The translations under genes were made by a program, and so were the position numbers. A stretch of 64,000 nucleotides of DNA. It comes from Anoplolepis gracilipes (Eukaryota; Arthropoda; Insecta; Hymenoptera; Formicidae). Below the pieces are notes generated by a model. It saw only the letters and a program-made list of their open reading frames with translations. It did not search any database and was not told the origin of the DNA. Where the stretch lies: assembly GCF_047496725.1 (NCBI RefSeq), contig NC_132973.1, positions 17,027,733-17,091,732 of the forward strand, written 5' to 3'. Shown piece by piece: positions 1 through 12,196 of this stretch (position 1 is the first letter of the stretch; every line of letters starts with the position of its first letter).

Positions 1-171
1 GTTAACATTATAAAAGAAATTCACATGCTAAAATATTATGTGCTTTATAATAAATGACTTTCGGTTTATTATAAGAAAATTAAATATTGAAATAATTACT
101 TGATTCTTATATCAAAATGTAGAGTAAAAATTCCCGAATCGATACATATATATATATATATATATGTATCT
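1..171. repeat. AT-rich repeat unit, copy 1
   Basis: AT-rich segment ending in a (TA)n run. Its stretch around 110-150 recurs at about 566-625, and the stretch near 10-45 recurs at about 697-735. The same unit appears inverted at 55,912-56,284 and, split by a mariner element, at 63,484-63,515. No coding potential seen. Confidence 0.75.
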
Positions 172-513
172 TCTTTTCTTTCTTTTCTTTTTTATTTCTT
201 CTTTTTCGTCACTCCTCTTCTGATTCCTCTCCGTACAGGCTCCTCACTATCTTCCCTCTTCCTTTGTTACTCCCTCGCTTTTCTCTACGTTCCACTCGTT
301 TCCTTGACTTTCTCCTGCTGTCCATGATACTTCCACGTCATCCTTCTCATCTCTCGTTCCAACTTTCTCATGCTTATATTTCCTTACTCCATGTGCCCTT
401 CACTTCCACTCCACTTCCTCCCACGGCAAGGTCCCTCCTCTTATCCCTCTATTCCTCCTTTTCACTCAATACTGTCCCTATCTATTCAATACTCCGATCT
501 TTCTCCGGATACA
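172..513 (+). repeat. Left arm of a ~340-bp inverted repeat (pyrimidine-rich)
   Basis: This CT-rich stretch is nearly identical to the reverse complement of 782-1,125. The arms enclose about 270 bp of AT-rich repeat unit, so single-stranded DNA or RNA could fold into a long hairpin. Apparent ORFs in both arms come from pyrimidine-rich composition and are not counted as genes. Confidence 0.85.
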
Positions 514-612
514 TATATATATATGTATATATAAATATATGTTCATAAAAATTATTGACAGGTACTAGATTCTTATATCAAAATGTAGAGTAAAAATTCC
601 CGAATCGATACA

Positions 613-645
<33 letters not shown>

Positions 646-781
646 GTTCATAAAAATTATTGACAATTACTTAAATATTAGAAAAAGAAAGTCAGCGTTA
701 TAAAAGAAATTCACATGCTAAAATATTATATGCTTATAGAGGAGGGGATAAGATGGCGGACGTAGTGTACGTGTAAAATGA
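514..781. repeat. AT-rich repeat unit, copy 2, with (TA)n
   Basis: Second copy of the unit seen at 1-171, including the same words before the (TA)n run (about 566-625) and the same tail (about 697-735). It forms the spacer of the 172-513 / 782-1,125 inverted repeat. Confidence 0.75.
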
Positions 782-1125
782 GAGTCCGGAGAAAGATCGG
801 AGTATTGAATAGATAGGGACAGTATTGAGTGAAAAGGAGGAATAGAGGGATAAGAGGAGGGACCTTGCCGTGGGAGGAAGTGGAGTGGAGGTGAAGGGCA
901 CATGGAGTAAGGAAATATAAGCATGAGAAAGTTGGAACGAGAGATGAGAAGGATGACGTGGAAGTATTATGGACAGCAGGAGAAAGTCAAGGAAACGAGT
1001 GGAACGTGGAGAAAAGCGAGGGAGTAACAAAGGAAGAGGAAAGATAGTGAGGAGCCTGTACGGAGAGGAATCAGAAGAGAAGTGACGGAAAAGAAGAAAT
1101 AAAAAAGAAAAGGAAGAAAAGAAAT
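782..1125 (-). repeat. Right arm of the ~340-bp inverted repeat (purine-rich)
   Basis: Reverse complement of 172-513 with only scattered mismatches. It runs directly into the purine-rich tract that continues to about 2,690. Confidence 0.85.
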
Positions 1126-2690
1126 ACGAGGATAATAAGTGGAAGCAGGGAGCGGAAAGGAACGGGGAGAGGATGGCGGGCATGGGTCGGTAAGGAAAGA
1201 GCAGAAGGAAGGAGCGGTGCGGTAGAGAGAGAGGAGGCGGAGTACCGACGGCAGACGGCAGATGGCGGCAGGAGACGGTTAGAAGGTGTAGTGGAAAATG
1301 ATCCCGATATATCGATATTGAGGAAGGCATATCAGGAAGGGATATCAATTAGGATAAGGGCGAGTGAACGGACTAAGGCACGTGTGTTGAGTGTTGAGAG
1401 GTTAGAGAAGAGTTGGGGAAAAAGTAAAGGAGACAATGGAGCGAGTAGACAGAGCGAAGGAAGGAGAAGAGAAAGTAAGCGAGAAGAGTGAAGGTGGAGG
1501 ACTGGCTGGAAGGAGAGGAAGAGAGTGAGCTGGGTGAAGGAGGGTGAAGGGAAATGGGGTTGAAGAGGAAAAGGCAGGGAGAGTTGGAGGAGCTGAAGCG
1601 TAGAGGCAGCGAAATTAAGGAGCGGAAGGAGGACATGGTAGACGTGTGGAGGACAGTGGTGTGGAGGAATCAGGGCAGATGAGGAGCGAAATGAAGGGGA
1701 TGTCGGAGTGCAGGTGGAGAAAGACGTACGCGATGACAGTTGGAGGTTAGAGGCGGGTAGCAGATAGGAGAAGAGAAGGGAAATCAAGTGAGGAGGAGCG
1801 CAGAGGAAAGATGGAAGGCAAGAGGGAGGAAGAAGAGGAAATAAGGTGAACTGGCAAGGGGGGAGAAGGAAGGAGATGGGAGAAAGAGGGATTGCAGGAT
1901 GGAAGTGAAGAGGGCAGTGAAGAAGACCCGCAGTGAGAAATTGCATGACAGAATAGCTGAGGATAATGAAGCAGATCCACGGTGAACGGAAGAGTAGGCA
2001 GGAGAGCAGGGGGAGAAAGGCGGAAGATAGAAAGGTAGGAGGTGAGAGAGGCTAAGATGGAGAGAAGAGTGGGCGATGATAGGTGAAAGTTAAGGGCGGG
2101 TGATGAGAGGGCAGAGAAAAGGGAGACAAGGAAGAAGGAACGTGGAGAGAGGAGAGAAGAGAAGAGGGTGACGGAGAAAGAAAAAGAAAGGAGAGGAAGG
2201 GGAAGAGATGGAGAAATGGAGAAGGAAGAAGAGGAGCAGGAGAAGAAGAGAGAGAGGGGAGAGAGAAAGAGAGGAGAGAGAGAGAGGAGAGAAAGGGGAA
2301 GAGAGAGAGAGAGAGAGTGTGTGTGAGGGGGAGAGAGTGAGAGTGGAAGGCAAGTGAAAAGAGAGATGTATGAGATAGAAGCGAGGATAGAAGAGGGATT
2401 CATGAAAAGGAACAGAAAAATGGGAAGAGATGAAGGATGGAGAGGAATAACAAGAAGAGTGAGAAGAGTAAGGAGTGGACGGAATGGAAGGAAGGGGAAG
2501 AAGAATGTTGCAAAAAGCGGACAGGTGCAATTGGAGATACATGTAGTAAAAGATTAGAAGAAGGAAAGGCGATAAGACAGAGTGAAGAGAAGAATAAGCG
2601 GAAGAACAGGATAAAAAAGAAAGAAGAGTGTTTCAAAGCGAGCAGAGAAGAGGATAGATGGTTATTGATAAGAGAGATCGTCATCTATGT
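1126..2690. repeat. Long purine-rich (GA) low-complexity tract
   Basis: About 1.5 kb in which the plus strand is strongly enriched in G and A, ending in (GA)n and (GT)n runs near 2,240-2,345. ORFs on both strands are Arg/Glu/Lys-rich (plus) or Ser/Leu/Pro-rich (minus), as strand asymmetry alone would produce. The end of the window (about 63,620-64,000) has the mirror-image CT-rich composition and is likewise next to the AT-rich repeat unit. It may be a decayed non-LTR element, but no reverse transcriptase motif is seen. Confidence 0.6.
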
Positions 2691-2699
2691 AAATAATAT

Positions 2700-3411
2700 T
2701 TAGAGATTTCTATATCTGCTCACAATCAGAGTCATAGAATGCATACGGCTACAAATTTATAAAAATATTAAATTATATAAAATGATGTCTCCTTTTTTAT
2801 GTAAAACGTACACAATAAACAATTTTGAAATGATTAAAAGTAGCATATTTAGATAAAATATGATCTTTCAATTTTTTAAAATAAGCATGACCTTTCTAAG
2901 AAAAGTGCGAATATGTTTAGCAAAACGTAGTGCTTTTTATTGTACCTAATTTTCAATGTATTATTTAATTAATTTAATATTAACAATCCAGTCAGAGGAA
3001 ATTTTAGATTTAAATAAATAAAATAAATGTATATCTTCGATAAATCATATTTTTAAAAATAAATATAAGAAATTATATTTTTATATTTCTGTTTTCCCAA
3101 ATACATTATATATTTAACAAATTTATTTATATATTATTATATATACATATATATTTATTATTTTACATTTTTAGATTTAATATATAAATATTTTTCACAT
3201 TGTCTGTTACAGGAGCAAAAATTGTCTACGTTACACTAGACATTTGAATTTTATATAAAAAAATAGTAGAACTTTTATTTTTAACATTTTATAATTATTG
3301 TTGTTCAATAGTTTTAATCGTTACATAAATAATTAAAAAATGTGTGAGAATAAGCTTTTCAGTAATTGACAGTTAGGTAAAAAAATAAATAATGCAGTAC
3401 AAAACATATTA
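2700..3411. other. AT-rich spacer, nothing recognised
   Basis: No convincing ORF, RNA gene or repeat seen. It lies upstream of the transposase-like pseudogene and may contain its decayed 5' exons: splice-acceptor-like words occur near 3,200-3,212. Confidence 0.5.
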
Positions 3412-3610
3412 TTGCCCTCGTATACAAATGACTCTAATTCTACTTATACAAATATACAAAATTTAAATTCATCTATATGCTATGCAGTTGAAAGTAATAA
3501 AAGCATGGATACAATAAATACAGTAGATACAGTAGATACAGTAGATACAGTAAATACCAATGAATTGCCTTCCATATTAATGCTCATAGAATTAAATTCG
3601 AATAATATAG

Positions 3611-3659
<49 letters not shown>

Positions 3660-5350
3660 CACTGACGACAGTGATAGTTCCATTCATGAGAATAATGAAA
3701 ATCATAATGATAATGGTTTTATAACACTTACATTTCAAATAAATGCAACCAATTTTATGAATAATTTGCGTAAGATAGCAATCGATAATAACTTAACACA
3801 TGCAGCGTTAAATCAGATTTTGAATTTAATTAATTCAGCCTATCCATTTTTACCGCGTATTTATAAAAACCTATTGGGTGTGTCTTGTAGAAAATTGAAA
3901 ACCATTTCTTTTGATAATGACGAGATGTATTATTATGAAATTCAAAAATGTTTGACGCGTAAATTACAGAATGGCGGAATAAATGGCGAAATTTCAACTA
4001 TTAAATTAATTATTAATATTGACAGTTTACCTGTATTCAAGAGCAATAGAACTGACTTGTGGCCTATTTTAGGTCGTAGTGATGATATTATAGATTCACG
4101 TCCATTCATGATTGCATGTTTCTGTGGTGAAGGAAAACTAATAAATCTTGAAGAATACCTATAGCTTTTTATTGAAGAAATGATTTCTTTACGAGAAAAC
4201 GACTTTCAATACAATTGTAAAACATATTATGTTGAAATTGAATGTTTTACGGCTGATGCACCCGCAAGAGCCATGCTAAAGATGATTAAAGGGCATACAA
4301 GTTTGTACGGATGCAAAAGGTGTACTATCAAAAGAGTAAAGAAGCAACTTTTTATCCAACTAAAATAAGTAATTCAGTTATTTTAAGAACGAAACACGAC
4401 TATATTGATGAGAAGAATGATGATCATGTAAAAGGAAAATCACCATTATTAACTTTAAATATAGATCTCGTGAAGCAGTTTGTTTTGGATCCTATGCATA
4501 TAATATATCTAGGTATACGAAGCGTTTGCTTGTAAAGTATTGGATAGAAGGAAGCCGTCGCTGTAAACTCTCCCGACAAAATCTTGCTGCAATTGATTAT
4601 AACATACAGATAATACGTAAATTCGTCACGTCTGATTTTTGTCGAAAACTTCGAGTTTTAGTAAACTTAAAAAAATTTAAAGCAACTGAGTTTTGATTCA
4701 TTGTTTTATATAGCAGCGTAACCATTTTCTATAATATTCTTGATAACGTAAAATATCGACCCTTTTTGTTATTTCATGTAGCAATTACTATATTATCTAG
4801 TGTACCTGTAATCGAGGCTTACATAAACGTTGCTGAAGAAGCTATTAGAAAGTTATATTCAAGTTGTATTCAAATCTGCTAAAATATATGGTGAGGATTT
4901 TGTCGTGTTTAATGTACATTCATTACTGCATCTTTGTGCAGACGTACAAACATATGGTCCAATAGAAAGATATAGTTGCTTTCCTTTCGAAAATTATCTT
5001 CAATCTCTAAAAAGACGAAATCGTTCTAAAAAATTACCTTTGCAACAAGTAAGTATGCAACCAAATTACAGAAGAAGAAAATATCGAGATTGAAATTAAA
5101 TCGTCTGACACTCCAACTTACCTTCCTAAGCGACTATTTTTCTCCAATCCAAATATTTTTTATCATTTTAAATGCAAAAAACTAATTTATAAAAACATGA
5201 AAATATCAGTCAAACTTCCTGATAATACTGTAGCGGTTGGCAATCAAATATACGTTATCAAAGAAATTATTTTCATTGATGCTAAATATAAATGTATAGG
5301 GACCACATTTAAATATGTCGACAATTTATATCAATATACCTTCATCTAAA
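3412..5350 (+). pseudogene. Decayed transposase-like gene (insect/cnidarian 'transposase domain' family)
   Basis: Successive plus-strand frames (3,412-4,164; 4,180-4,368; 4,311-4,535; then to about 4,680; 4,830-5,093; ~5,200-5,350) together resemble a widespread animal transposase-like family. Recognisable islands in order are INIDSLPVFKS and LWPILG, DAPARAMLK followed by IKGHTSLYGCKRC, SPLLTL with LDPMHIIYLG, and FVVFNVHSLLHL with CFPFENYLQSLK. Breaks include an in-frame TAG near 4,162, a frameshift near 4,320-4,340 after the Cys pair, and shifts after about 4,520 and 4,850. The N-terminal part includes a (TA)n run read as Ile-Tyr, so the upstream 60-70 codons are doubtful. The copy cannot encode a full protein. 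The family is recalled from sequence pattern, not from a search. The DUF4806-type gene downstream may have belonged to the same element. Confidence 0.65.
3613..3656. repeat. (TA)n microsatellite
   Basis: Pure TA dinucleotide run of about 40 bp inside the reading frame of the transposase-like pseudogene, read there as alternating Ile/Tyr. Confidence 0.95.
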
Positions 5351-5359
5351 CTAGGTATT

Positions 5360-6044
5360 TATTATGTAAAAAGTATTAATATTAATACTTCTACTGCATT
5401 TTTTGTTAATAACATATCCAATAAATATCTCCGATTACCTTTTAAAGAAGGTTTCGGAGTTTTTCCTATTATTCACCAAGTAGTATAGTAATTTGTTTAA
5501 ATTATTATTACATTTGTAATAATTTTGTATGAATACTATTTAGTTTATATTATTAATAAAATTCAATGAAAATATTAAACAAAATAGAAGTAAGCATTTT
5601 TGAATGAGTTAACTACAGTTTTATGTATGAAGTATAATTAGAGTCTTTGTATCTATGAAAAACAGAAAATTCTGCAAAATTAATAAAATTCTATTGTATT
5701 TAAATTATTGTGCAGAATCTATAATAAGAATTTATTTTGATATTAAAATTACGTTAATTAAAACGTATTTAAAATAAAAAAATAAATAAAAAAAAAGTTT
5801 TTTAAATATTTTTATCATATTTAAAACGTAAATAAAAAAAGTTTTCAAAGTATTCATCATATTTAAACATATATAATCACAAATTTGTTTAATATCGTGT
5901 TTTCTTATAAATAACAATAATTTGTGAATTGTCAAAAAAAGTAGTAAAATTTAATTGTATAAGATATTAAAAATCCGTAGGAATATTAAATCATGTCTCA
6001 AAACGTAAAGAATAAAAAACATATTCCCTTGTGGAATACCTAAG
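5360..6044. other. AT-rich spacer, nothing recognised
   Basis: AT-rich DNA between the transposase-like pseudogene and the DUF4806-type gene. No supportable ORF. An ATG near 5,993 opens only a short frame that closes before the conserved domain. Confidence 0.5.
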
Positions 6045-8293
6045 TAGCAAAAAAAGGAGTGTGCCGTCGTCCCATTGATTTGGCTGATAGATAACCGAAA
6101 GAAATGCTATTGGCCAAAGACTAGATCACAAGAAGTTTTTGACAAACTAGTATTAAATGAACCATATGACGCCACATGGATGAAATATAAAATCCACCGA
6201 GTATTAAAAGTTTCAGGTAAGTATTGGTGTAAAAACGAAAAAAATATAGACATAATAAATTTATTTTAATTTATATATTGCATTAACACAATTCTAATCG
6301 TAGGCTCTCATAAAGATTAAATACTATTTTATTCATTCTTCACTAATTACTGTTTCAATCTACATATTTTATAAAATGTTCAAATATAATTTTTTCAGAT
6401 GACTATGATGGTATTTTAAAATACATGGATATTATTTTGGAACATGGTTCAACAGAAGATGACACGCTCAATTCCATAGAAATTTCACAGAAAAAATATA
6501 TGGAACTATCTGATAAAGTAGAAGAAGAGGTGAACACGTCTGATTCGTCCACGTCCGAATCCTCCACAAGAATGATTACCTACATTACTGATACTAAATG
6601 TAGAAATCAAAAAAAGCAGAAAAGTATTGTTAATCGTGAAGAGTCTACAATTTTCAATTCAAACGGCTCAGAGAATGAGAACAATAAGCAAAGAGACTCA
6701 AGTTTTGATGATTCTGGAGAAGACGATTCGAGTTCCAATGAAAAGGATGTTAATAAAAACGTGAAAAATAAAAATGCGTCCACATCCAATACTTTACGTA
6801 CAGACAGAAATAAATGTCAAAATCAATCTTCAAATGTTGATGGCAAATATATAATAGTGGAATTATTATAATATAATAGTGGAATTATTTCGCGTTCTGA
6901 AAGTTAGTATATATAAATGAATATTTTTAGATATTACCTGTATATAATATTACATTTCCAATTGCAAGCTCTGTTATTATTTTATAGGTTCGTTATCAAA
7001 GAATACGCAAAGCAGTGACATAGAATTTCACGGTCATGCATCATCAAGACAAGTCGATACAGGGACAATAATGTCTCAAGAACAATTCCAAAAATATGTA
7101 GTGGAACGATTGGAAAAAATAACAATTTTATCTGAGCAGAATAATGTTTGTATAAGTCGGCTTTTACAATCTATGTCGACATTAATAAATCCAACATCGA
7201 AACCGGACGGATTGCCGGAGTTACCGCTGAAAAGCGATGATGAGTTTAATAAATTGGAAGAATTACTACATGAAAAAGTAGATGCTCAAAGCCAAAAAAC
7301 ACCATCCCCTGCTTACATCTATCTGGTACGATTTAAAATTATAATCATGTCAACTTTTATAATTTACAAATAATTAAACATGACTAATGTGGCAATTATG
7401 ATTTTTATAGAAAGGACGTCTTTCCACGATTGGCGGTACTGACCAAAGATCTAGCGTAATGAATATGCTAAAATTTTTAATTACAAACGAGTTAGCGATG
7501 ACGTACAACTGGAAAGGACAAAAGAAAAGAAGTTTTGAAACCACAAAATTACGTGAAGTTATTACGGGTATGTATAAATACGCTTTTCAATGGATTGAAC
7601 ATTAAAGTTCATATAATAACACTGTTATTATACAAATTATTTATCTCTTATAAATAAATTACTACATTTTTATTTCTTCCATGACAATAATTTTTCAAAA
7701 AATTGGAATACTAATTTCTTGACATTAAATTTTGTCAATAAATTGAAAAATTTTAATATATCATTTTTAACAGTATATGTACATAAGCAATAAAAAGGGT
7801 TTCACACTTTTACATTTATTTTTATATATTATAACAAAATATTTAAATTTCATATAGTTATTACAAATATTACAAATTTTTGCGTTATTACATAAAAATT
7901 CCGAAACAAAGTTTATAAAAATTGAAAGATGATGGAATTTTTTGAAAAGCATATCCTTTTTCAATGTAAAAAGCCCTACAAAAAAATATCCATTATTTGT
8001 TAAGACATAAATAGTTAATTACAAATTTTCGTACATAAGTAAATTTTCGTATAAGTTAATCAAAATTTTTGTTCAGTGCAATTTTTGTTTATAATACTTT
8101 TTAAAATACATATTTTTAGTATATAAAAATTAGTATATAAAAAATATAAAAAAAATTTATTTTTACAGATGCTGCTAAAGTGCAATTTAAAAGAAACAAT
8201 TCTTCCGATCAGTGCATTAAAGATGCCATACAATCATGGCTAAAATTGGCCAAAAGTCGCCACATGTATAATGCAAATACAAAGAAAAACTAA
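6045..8293 (+). CDS. DUF4806-type protein, five exons, 5' end unclear
   Basis: Five plus-strand exons join in phase: about 6,045-6,216 | 6,399-6,842 | 6,988-7,325 | 7,411-7,567 | 8,169-8,293 (TAA 8,291-8,293). Exon 1 encodes an N-terminal segment (VVPLIWLIDN, CYWPK) typical of insect DUF4806 proteins. Exon 2 is a Ser/Asp/Glu-rich linker. Exons 3-5 give the DUF4806-like part: LPLKSDDEFNKLEELL, then STIGGTD and ITNELAMTYNWKG, then a tail with AIQSWLKLAK. Junctions use consensus donors (gtaagt at 6,217; gtatgt at 7,568) and acceptors, except intron 2, which would need a GC donor at 6,843. The start is unresolved: a stop lies just before exon 1 in frame, and a run of seven A near 6,050 may be a 1-bp frameshift. 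The function of DUF4806 is unknown. It is often found near mobile elements, so it may be cargo of the upstream transposase-like element; that is inference. Confidence 0.65.
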
Positions 8294-8691
8294 AGTGGTA
8301 ACTACAATAATATTCTTTTATTATTATAATTATTAATAATATATTTATATACTAACAAGTAATTAAATTTTATTTTATTAATATAAACATTAATTTTCAT
8401 AATCATATAACGTATTAACATAACGATTAATAGGATAAAGCTCCAGATCGCGCCTCCCTCGTGAACAAGAGAGTAGGCTTTGTCCGAGCGAGAGGGGGAG
8501 ATACTAAGTACCTAAGCGCGAAATGCAAGGGACCGTGAAGCCATCAATTTAAACGTGCATTGGCGCCAGATCGCTAGAGCACTTAAATTTGGCAGAATCG
8601 ACAGTCGACATTCGCTTGAGGCGAACTGGCGATATCGCGCGAATAAGGAAAGCTCTTCATCCGGCAGACTCCATACTTTGGACACAATTAA
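8294..8691. other. Spacer with a short GC-richer patch
   Basis: AT-rich to about 8,425, then about 170 bp of GC-richer sequence (8,430-8,600) of unknown origin. It passes into the P-type transposase fragment without a clear boundary. Confidence 0.4.
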
Positions 8692-8843
8692 TTGATTCTG
8701 TTAACCGAGAGGAAGAATTTATTATGAACAAAGGATACATTTTTAACGTCGGTTATCTCTTAAGAATGCCTTCAGTAAAACTTGCATTGCAAATATTTAG
8801 TTACTCGTACAATTATTACGCAAAAAAGTTTCAGTTGTTTTAA
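8692..8843 (+). pseudogene. Fragment of a P-element-type transposase
   Basis: The frame ending at 8,843 contains VKLALQIFSYSY, which resembles the segment VKRAFQMLSARF of the better preserved P-type transposase at 18,651-20,225. The N-terminal part of this ORF (from 8,589) has a TTG as its first codon and no recognisable domain. It is probably the upstream piece of the same decayed element as 9,896-10,860, separated by about 1 kb of inserted AT-rich DNA and palindromes. Assignment rests on one short stretch. Confidence 0.35.
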
Positions 8844-9304
8844 GGAATTTTTATAACAGTGAGATTTATTTTTTTTTTACATTGACGCAAAAAGTTTTAA
8901 GTTATTCCATAACATAACAGGGAAAAGATAAAGAATTTTGCAAGAAATAAATGCAAGTCTTTAGTGAGTAGTTTTAGTTGTATTCCACACAATAATATTG
9001 TTGATTATATATTCACAGTAATTTCTACAACTCTATACCTCCTATATATATATATAATGTACTTTTGACATATACAGTTATTAAATATTATCAATAGAAT
9101 AAATTAAAATATGAATTAAAAAATTAAAACATAGATTAAGTCGATCCTCTCTTACTCTTTTCACTCATTTTATAATCATATAACGTATAAATATAACTTC
9201 TAAAAGAAATAAAAGGTTATAAATTTTTAATTGAAAATTATTTTATTTTATATTCAAGTGTCATCAAATGTGTATTATCCTCTTTGTATTAAATCTTATC
9301 GTGC

Positions 9305-9483
9305 ACTAAGAAAAAAGTCATTTAACTTAACTAAATGTGTTTAGTTGGTCATTATTTTATTAGTTGAAATATTTAATTATTTAAGCCAAAAACATCGTAT
9401 TGACTTAAATATTTAAATATTTTAACTAAAGAAATGATAACCGACTAAACACATTTAGTCAAATTAATGACTTTTTTTAGTAT
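9305..9483. mobile_element. Palindromic MITE-like element
   Basis: Near-palindrome of about 179 bp. The left arm begins ACTAAGAAAAAAGTCA and the right arm ends with the matching TGACTTTTTTTAGT. Arms are about 75 bp with a short AT spacer. No clear target duplication could be read in the AT-rich flanks, so the superfamily is undetermined. Confidence 0.6.
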
Positions 9484-9512
9484 ATATATGAGATAATCGT
9501 ATATTATATAGG

Positions 9513-9630
9513 ATTATATTAACGTATTATATACGAATATTTTGTTTTTAAATATAAACATATTATATAATACGATTATATAATCATATATAATACGTTT
9601 CCTTAAAAACAAAAATGTTTGTATATAATA
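9513..9630. repeat. AT-rich imperfect palindrome
   Basis: Left arm CGTATTATATACGAATATT is answered by the complementary TTGTATATAATACG near 9,615-9,630. CGTATTATA-type words continue to about 9,720. Probably a second, more decayed MITE or a hairpin tract. Confidence 0.45.
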
Positions 9631-9895
9631 CGTTTATTCAATAATAAAAATCATTTAAAAGAATAATATAGACAACGTATTTTAAACGGGTATTGCAATA
9701 CGTTTATATATATATATATACTCGTATATATATTCGTAAAAATTATGTATTCGTAAAATTTAGTTTATTCGTTTAGTAAATACGATTTTTATTGGTTGCA
9801 AAATGACATTTAAAAAACGAATAAATGTAATTTATGACAACGTATATTAGCCGGACATCACAACTAAAATTATACGGAACTAATATACGTTAAAT

Positions 9896-10860
9896 CCATT
9901 ACATTTAGACGCCGTAAATCCCAGATTTCAACGTATAATATACTATCGTGTTCTTATTGGGTATAATTCTTTAAAATCTGCTTTACACAAAAATCCTTTG
10001 GAAGCTGCTTTCACTGATAAAAATGATGATCGTATTACTTTTTTTAATGATTTCTTGTTATGGTTAATCAGTTGGAAAGCTTTGAACTTAAATTATGGTA
10101 TTTTAACCAAAGACACTTTTGATGCTCTTTTCCAGAATGTGAATATAATGATAAATTTTATTAAATATTCATAAAATGAATTGAAAATTGTTTACGTATT
10201 ACCTTGAAAATTGCAAACTGATAAGTTAGAAAATAGATTTAGTCGTTATCGACAGTTAACTGGTGTTAATTATTACATATTATTCACTTAAATTATCGAA
10301 TCTGAAAAAAAAACAAGAACTAAAAGTGTTTTAGGACTTGATTCAGCTAAATACGGTCAAGTTGCATTCTCATTTGATGCTTTAACAGATACTATAGATG
10401 ATGTAACTAATAATTCTATAACAGATGATCTCACTAGCTTCTCAGAAATTATTAACAAAAATTTCATTAATATAGTTGATTGTAATAATCCTGTATTGAT
10501 ATATATATTTGTGGTTATGCTGCATTTAATATTAAAGACCAATTATGTTATGATCTATGTCGCGAATTTGTTGAAACTAAGAATTATGATACTTTTAATT
10601 CATATTTCTTAGATTGAAACAGAAGTGGTTTAACAATTTCATCAGATACGATACTATTAGTTAATCAACATGTATATGGCATTATGCAATGTTTGATTTC
10701 AAATGAGTATGAAAATGCTTTTTTAAGTATTACATATCGACAGCAATTGCTGATAAGATTAACTATAAAAAGTTTAAATTCCAATAGTTTTACTGCAATA
10801 TAATAGATGACATGTATCTGTGGCCACTCACATGCACAAATTATATTAAACATTATAAAA
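9896..10860 (+). pseudogene. Decayed P-element-type transposase, C-terminal half
   Basis: Interrupted plus-strand frames show typical C-terminal P/THAP9 transposase features. They include a run with FLLWLISW and GILTKDTFDAL (to a stop near 10,172), then LENRFSRYRQLTGVNY (10,225-10,280), then a frame from about 10,280 with YICGYAAFNI and a following Cys near 10,510-10,560. The Glu in the LENRF motif lies where an acidic catalytic residue of P transposases is expected. Several stops and shifts (10,172; ~10,290; ~10,508; ~10,617) make it nonfunctional. It differs clearly from the P-type copy at 13.9-20.2 kb, so two P lineages are present. No terminal repeats identified. Confidence 0.55.
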
Positions 10861-10899
10861 TGTATGACAAATATATTATTAAATAATTATAGCAAGTTA

Positions 10900-11390
10900 A
10901 GAACTAATAATTGTTTAAAACACATAAATTTAAAAAAAAGAAAACTTAAAACATTATTATAATTTAATATTTGAACACGCGTTATTTATAACTACGCACG
11001 CACGCACGCACATACATGTATATATCCATTCAAACTATTATAATTAATGTTTTTGCAAGTGCAATATATTATATTAAATTTTATAATATAAATTTAACGT
11101 TTATTACGTTTCATTTAAAAAAGTTTATTTTTGTTTTATTAAGAAATGTATTTTTTTATAGTTTTAAAAATTTATTATTTTAAGTAAAAATTATTATATT
11201 AAATACAGAATATTGTATTAAATTATTGTATTAAATAGAAAAGAAAGATTTATTTTTATGTCACATGTTGATCTTATGTTTGTATTATATATATGTATGT
11301 ATCAAAATAAAATATACTGATTCTAAATAATTTATTGTACTACATTTATTATTTATATTCTATTAACGGCGTAAGTAATCGACTGCAACA
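10900..11390. other. AT-rich spacer, nothing recognised
   Basis: AT-rich sequence with a short (ACGC)n run near 10,997. No ORF or RNA gene supported. Confidence 0.5.
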
Positions 11391-12130
11391 GTCGGCTACT
11401 AGCAGCTGATGCAAAGTTGCCACATTGGGTGCCACGGCCTTTTTTTTTTTTTAACGTAGGGAAAATGCATTCCACATCCTCCGGGGATCGGGAACTCCCT
11501 GGGGGTATGTGGGACTCTTCCTATTTAACGGGCATACCCACTAAAACCCCTACGAGTGCCTACGCTGACCATTCGCGGGGAGGGCGGGCCTCGCCAGCAG
11601 CATTATCCCGCGATCCTCTCCTGGCCTGAGTTCACCCCAAGGAGGAAACTCCCTTCACTGTGGCCCAGATGTTGTTGGGCCACATTTTCTTCACTGGCCT
11701 ATTTAACGGTCCGATGGCAGAGTGTGCACCACTCCGCCGCCCTTCACTGGAGAGATTGGATGAAGGGAAACCCAGGTTTCCCTTCTCGAGTTCCCTTCCC
11801 TCTCTAGTGGAGGAGGGAGTCGAAGCCCAGAAGCGCACGCTTACGCGTTAGCTCGCCGTGCCCCGACCCCCCCGCCGCACGCGCCGCGGAATGGGTGTTC
11901 CGGAAGGAGGGAGACAGGAGGGGACACCGGGATGTGCCTTCCCCAGCGCCCCCCCCCCCACCCCGACCGGCTTTCGCGGCAGAGGGGCGAGGGATCGGCA
12001 TATTAAATATACCGACCCCATGCTCACGGCCCCGACCGGGCCCTCCCCTCCACCCCCCACACCACTCCAACCCCATGGGACGCCCGCCGAAGTGGGATGC
12101 AGACACGTCACCACAGATTAATAGACAGAT
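11391..12130. repeat. GC-rich interspersed-repeat-like segment, unclassified
   Basis: A sharp rise in GC over about 740 bp in otherwise AT-rich DNA, including a poly-T run near 11,440 and C/G homopolymers near 11,950. The phrase CTATTTAACGG occurs twice (near 11,521 and 11,699). Several overlapping ORFs on both strands are rich in Arg, Pro and Gly, as expected from composition, and show no domain I recognise. The abrupt boundaries suggest a truncated repeat, possibly the 5' region of a non-LTR retrotransposon, but nothing here proves that. Confidence 0.45.
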
Positions 12131-12196
12131 AGCCAAAGGCCCCTATAAAGATGAGACCTCCATTTTCGTGCGACAGAGTTTGCCCCTTACCGACAC

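Noticed and set aside
264..1946. Long Ser/Leu/Pro-rich ORFs on the minus strand (up to about 200 codons) and Arg/Glu-rich ORFs on the plus strand
   Set aside because: Explained by purine/pyrimidine strand asymmetry and low complexity; they overlap on both strands and lack domains.
3480..3683. ORF with alternating Ile-Tyr residues
   Set aside because: Translation of a (TA)n microsatellite; the same applies to similar runs at 23.3, 39.8, 51.0 and 58.5 kb.
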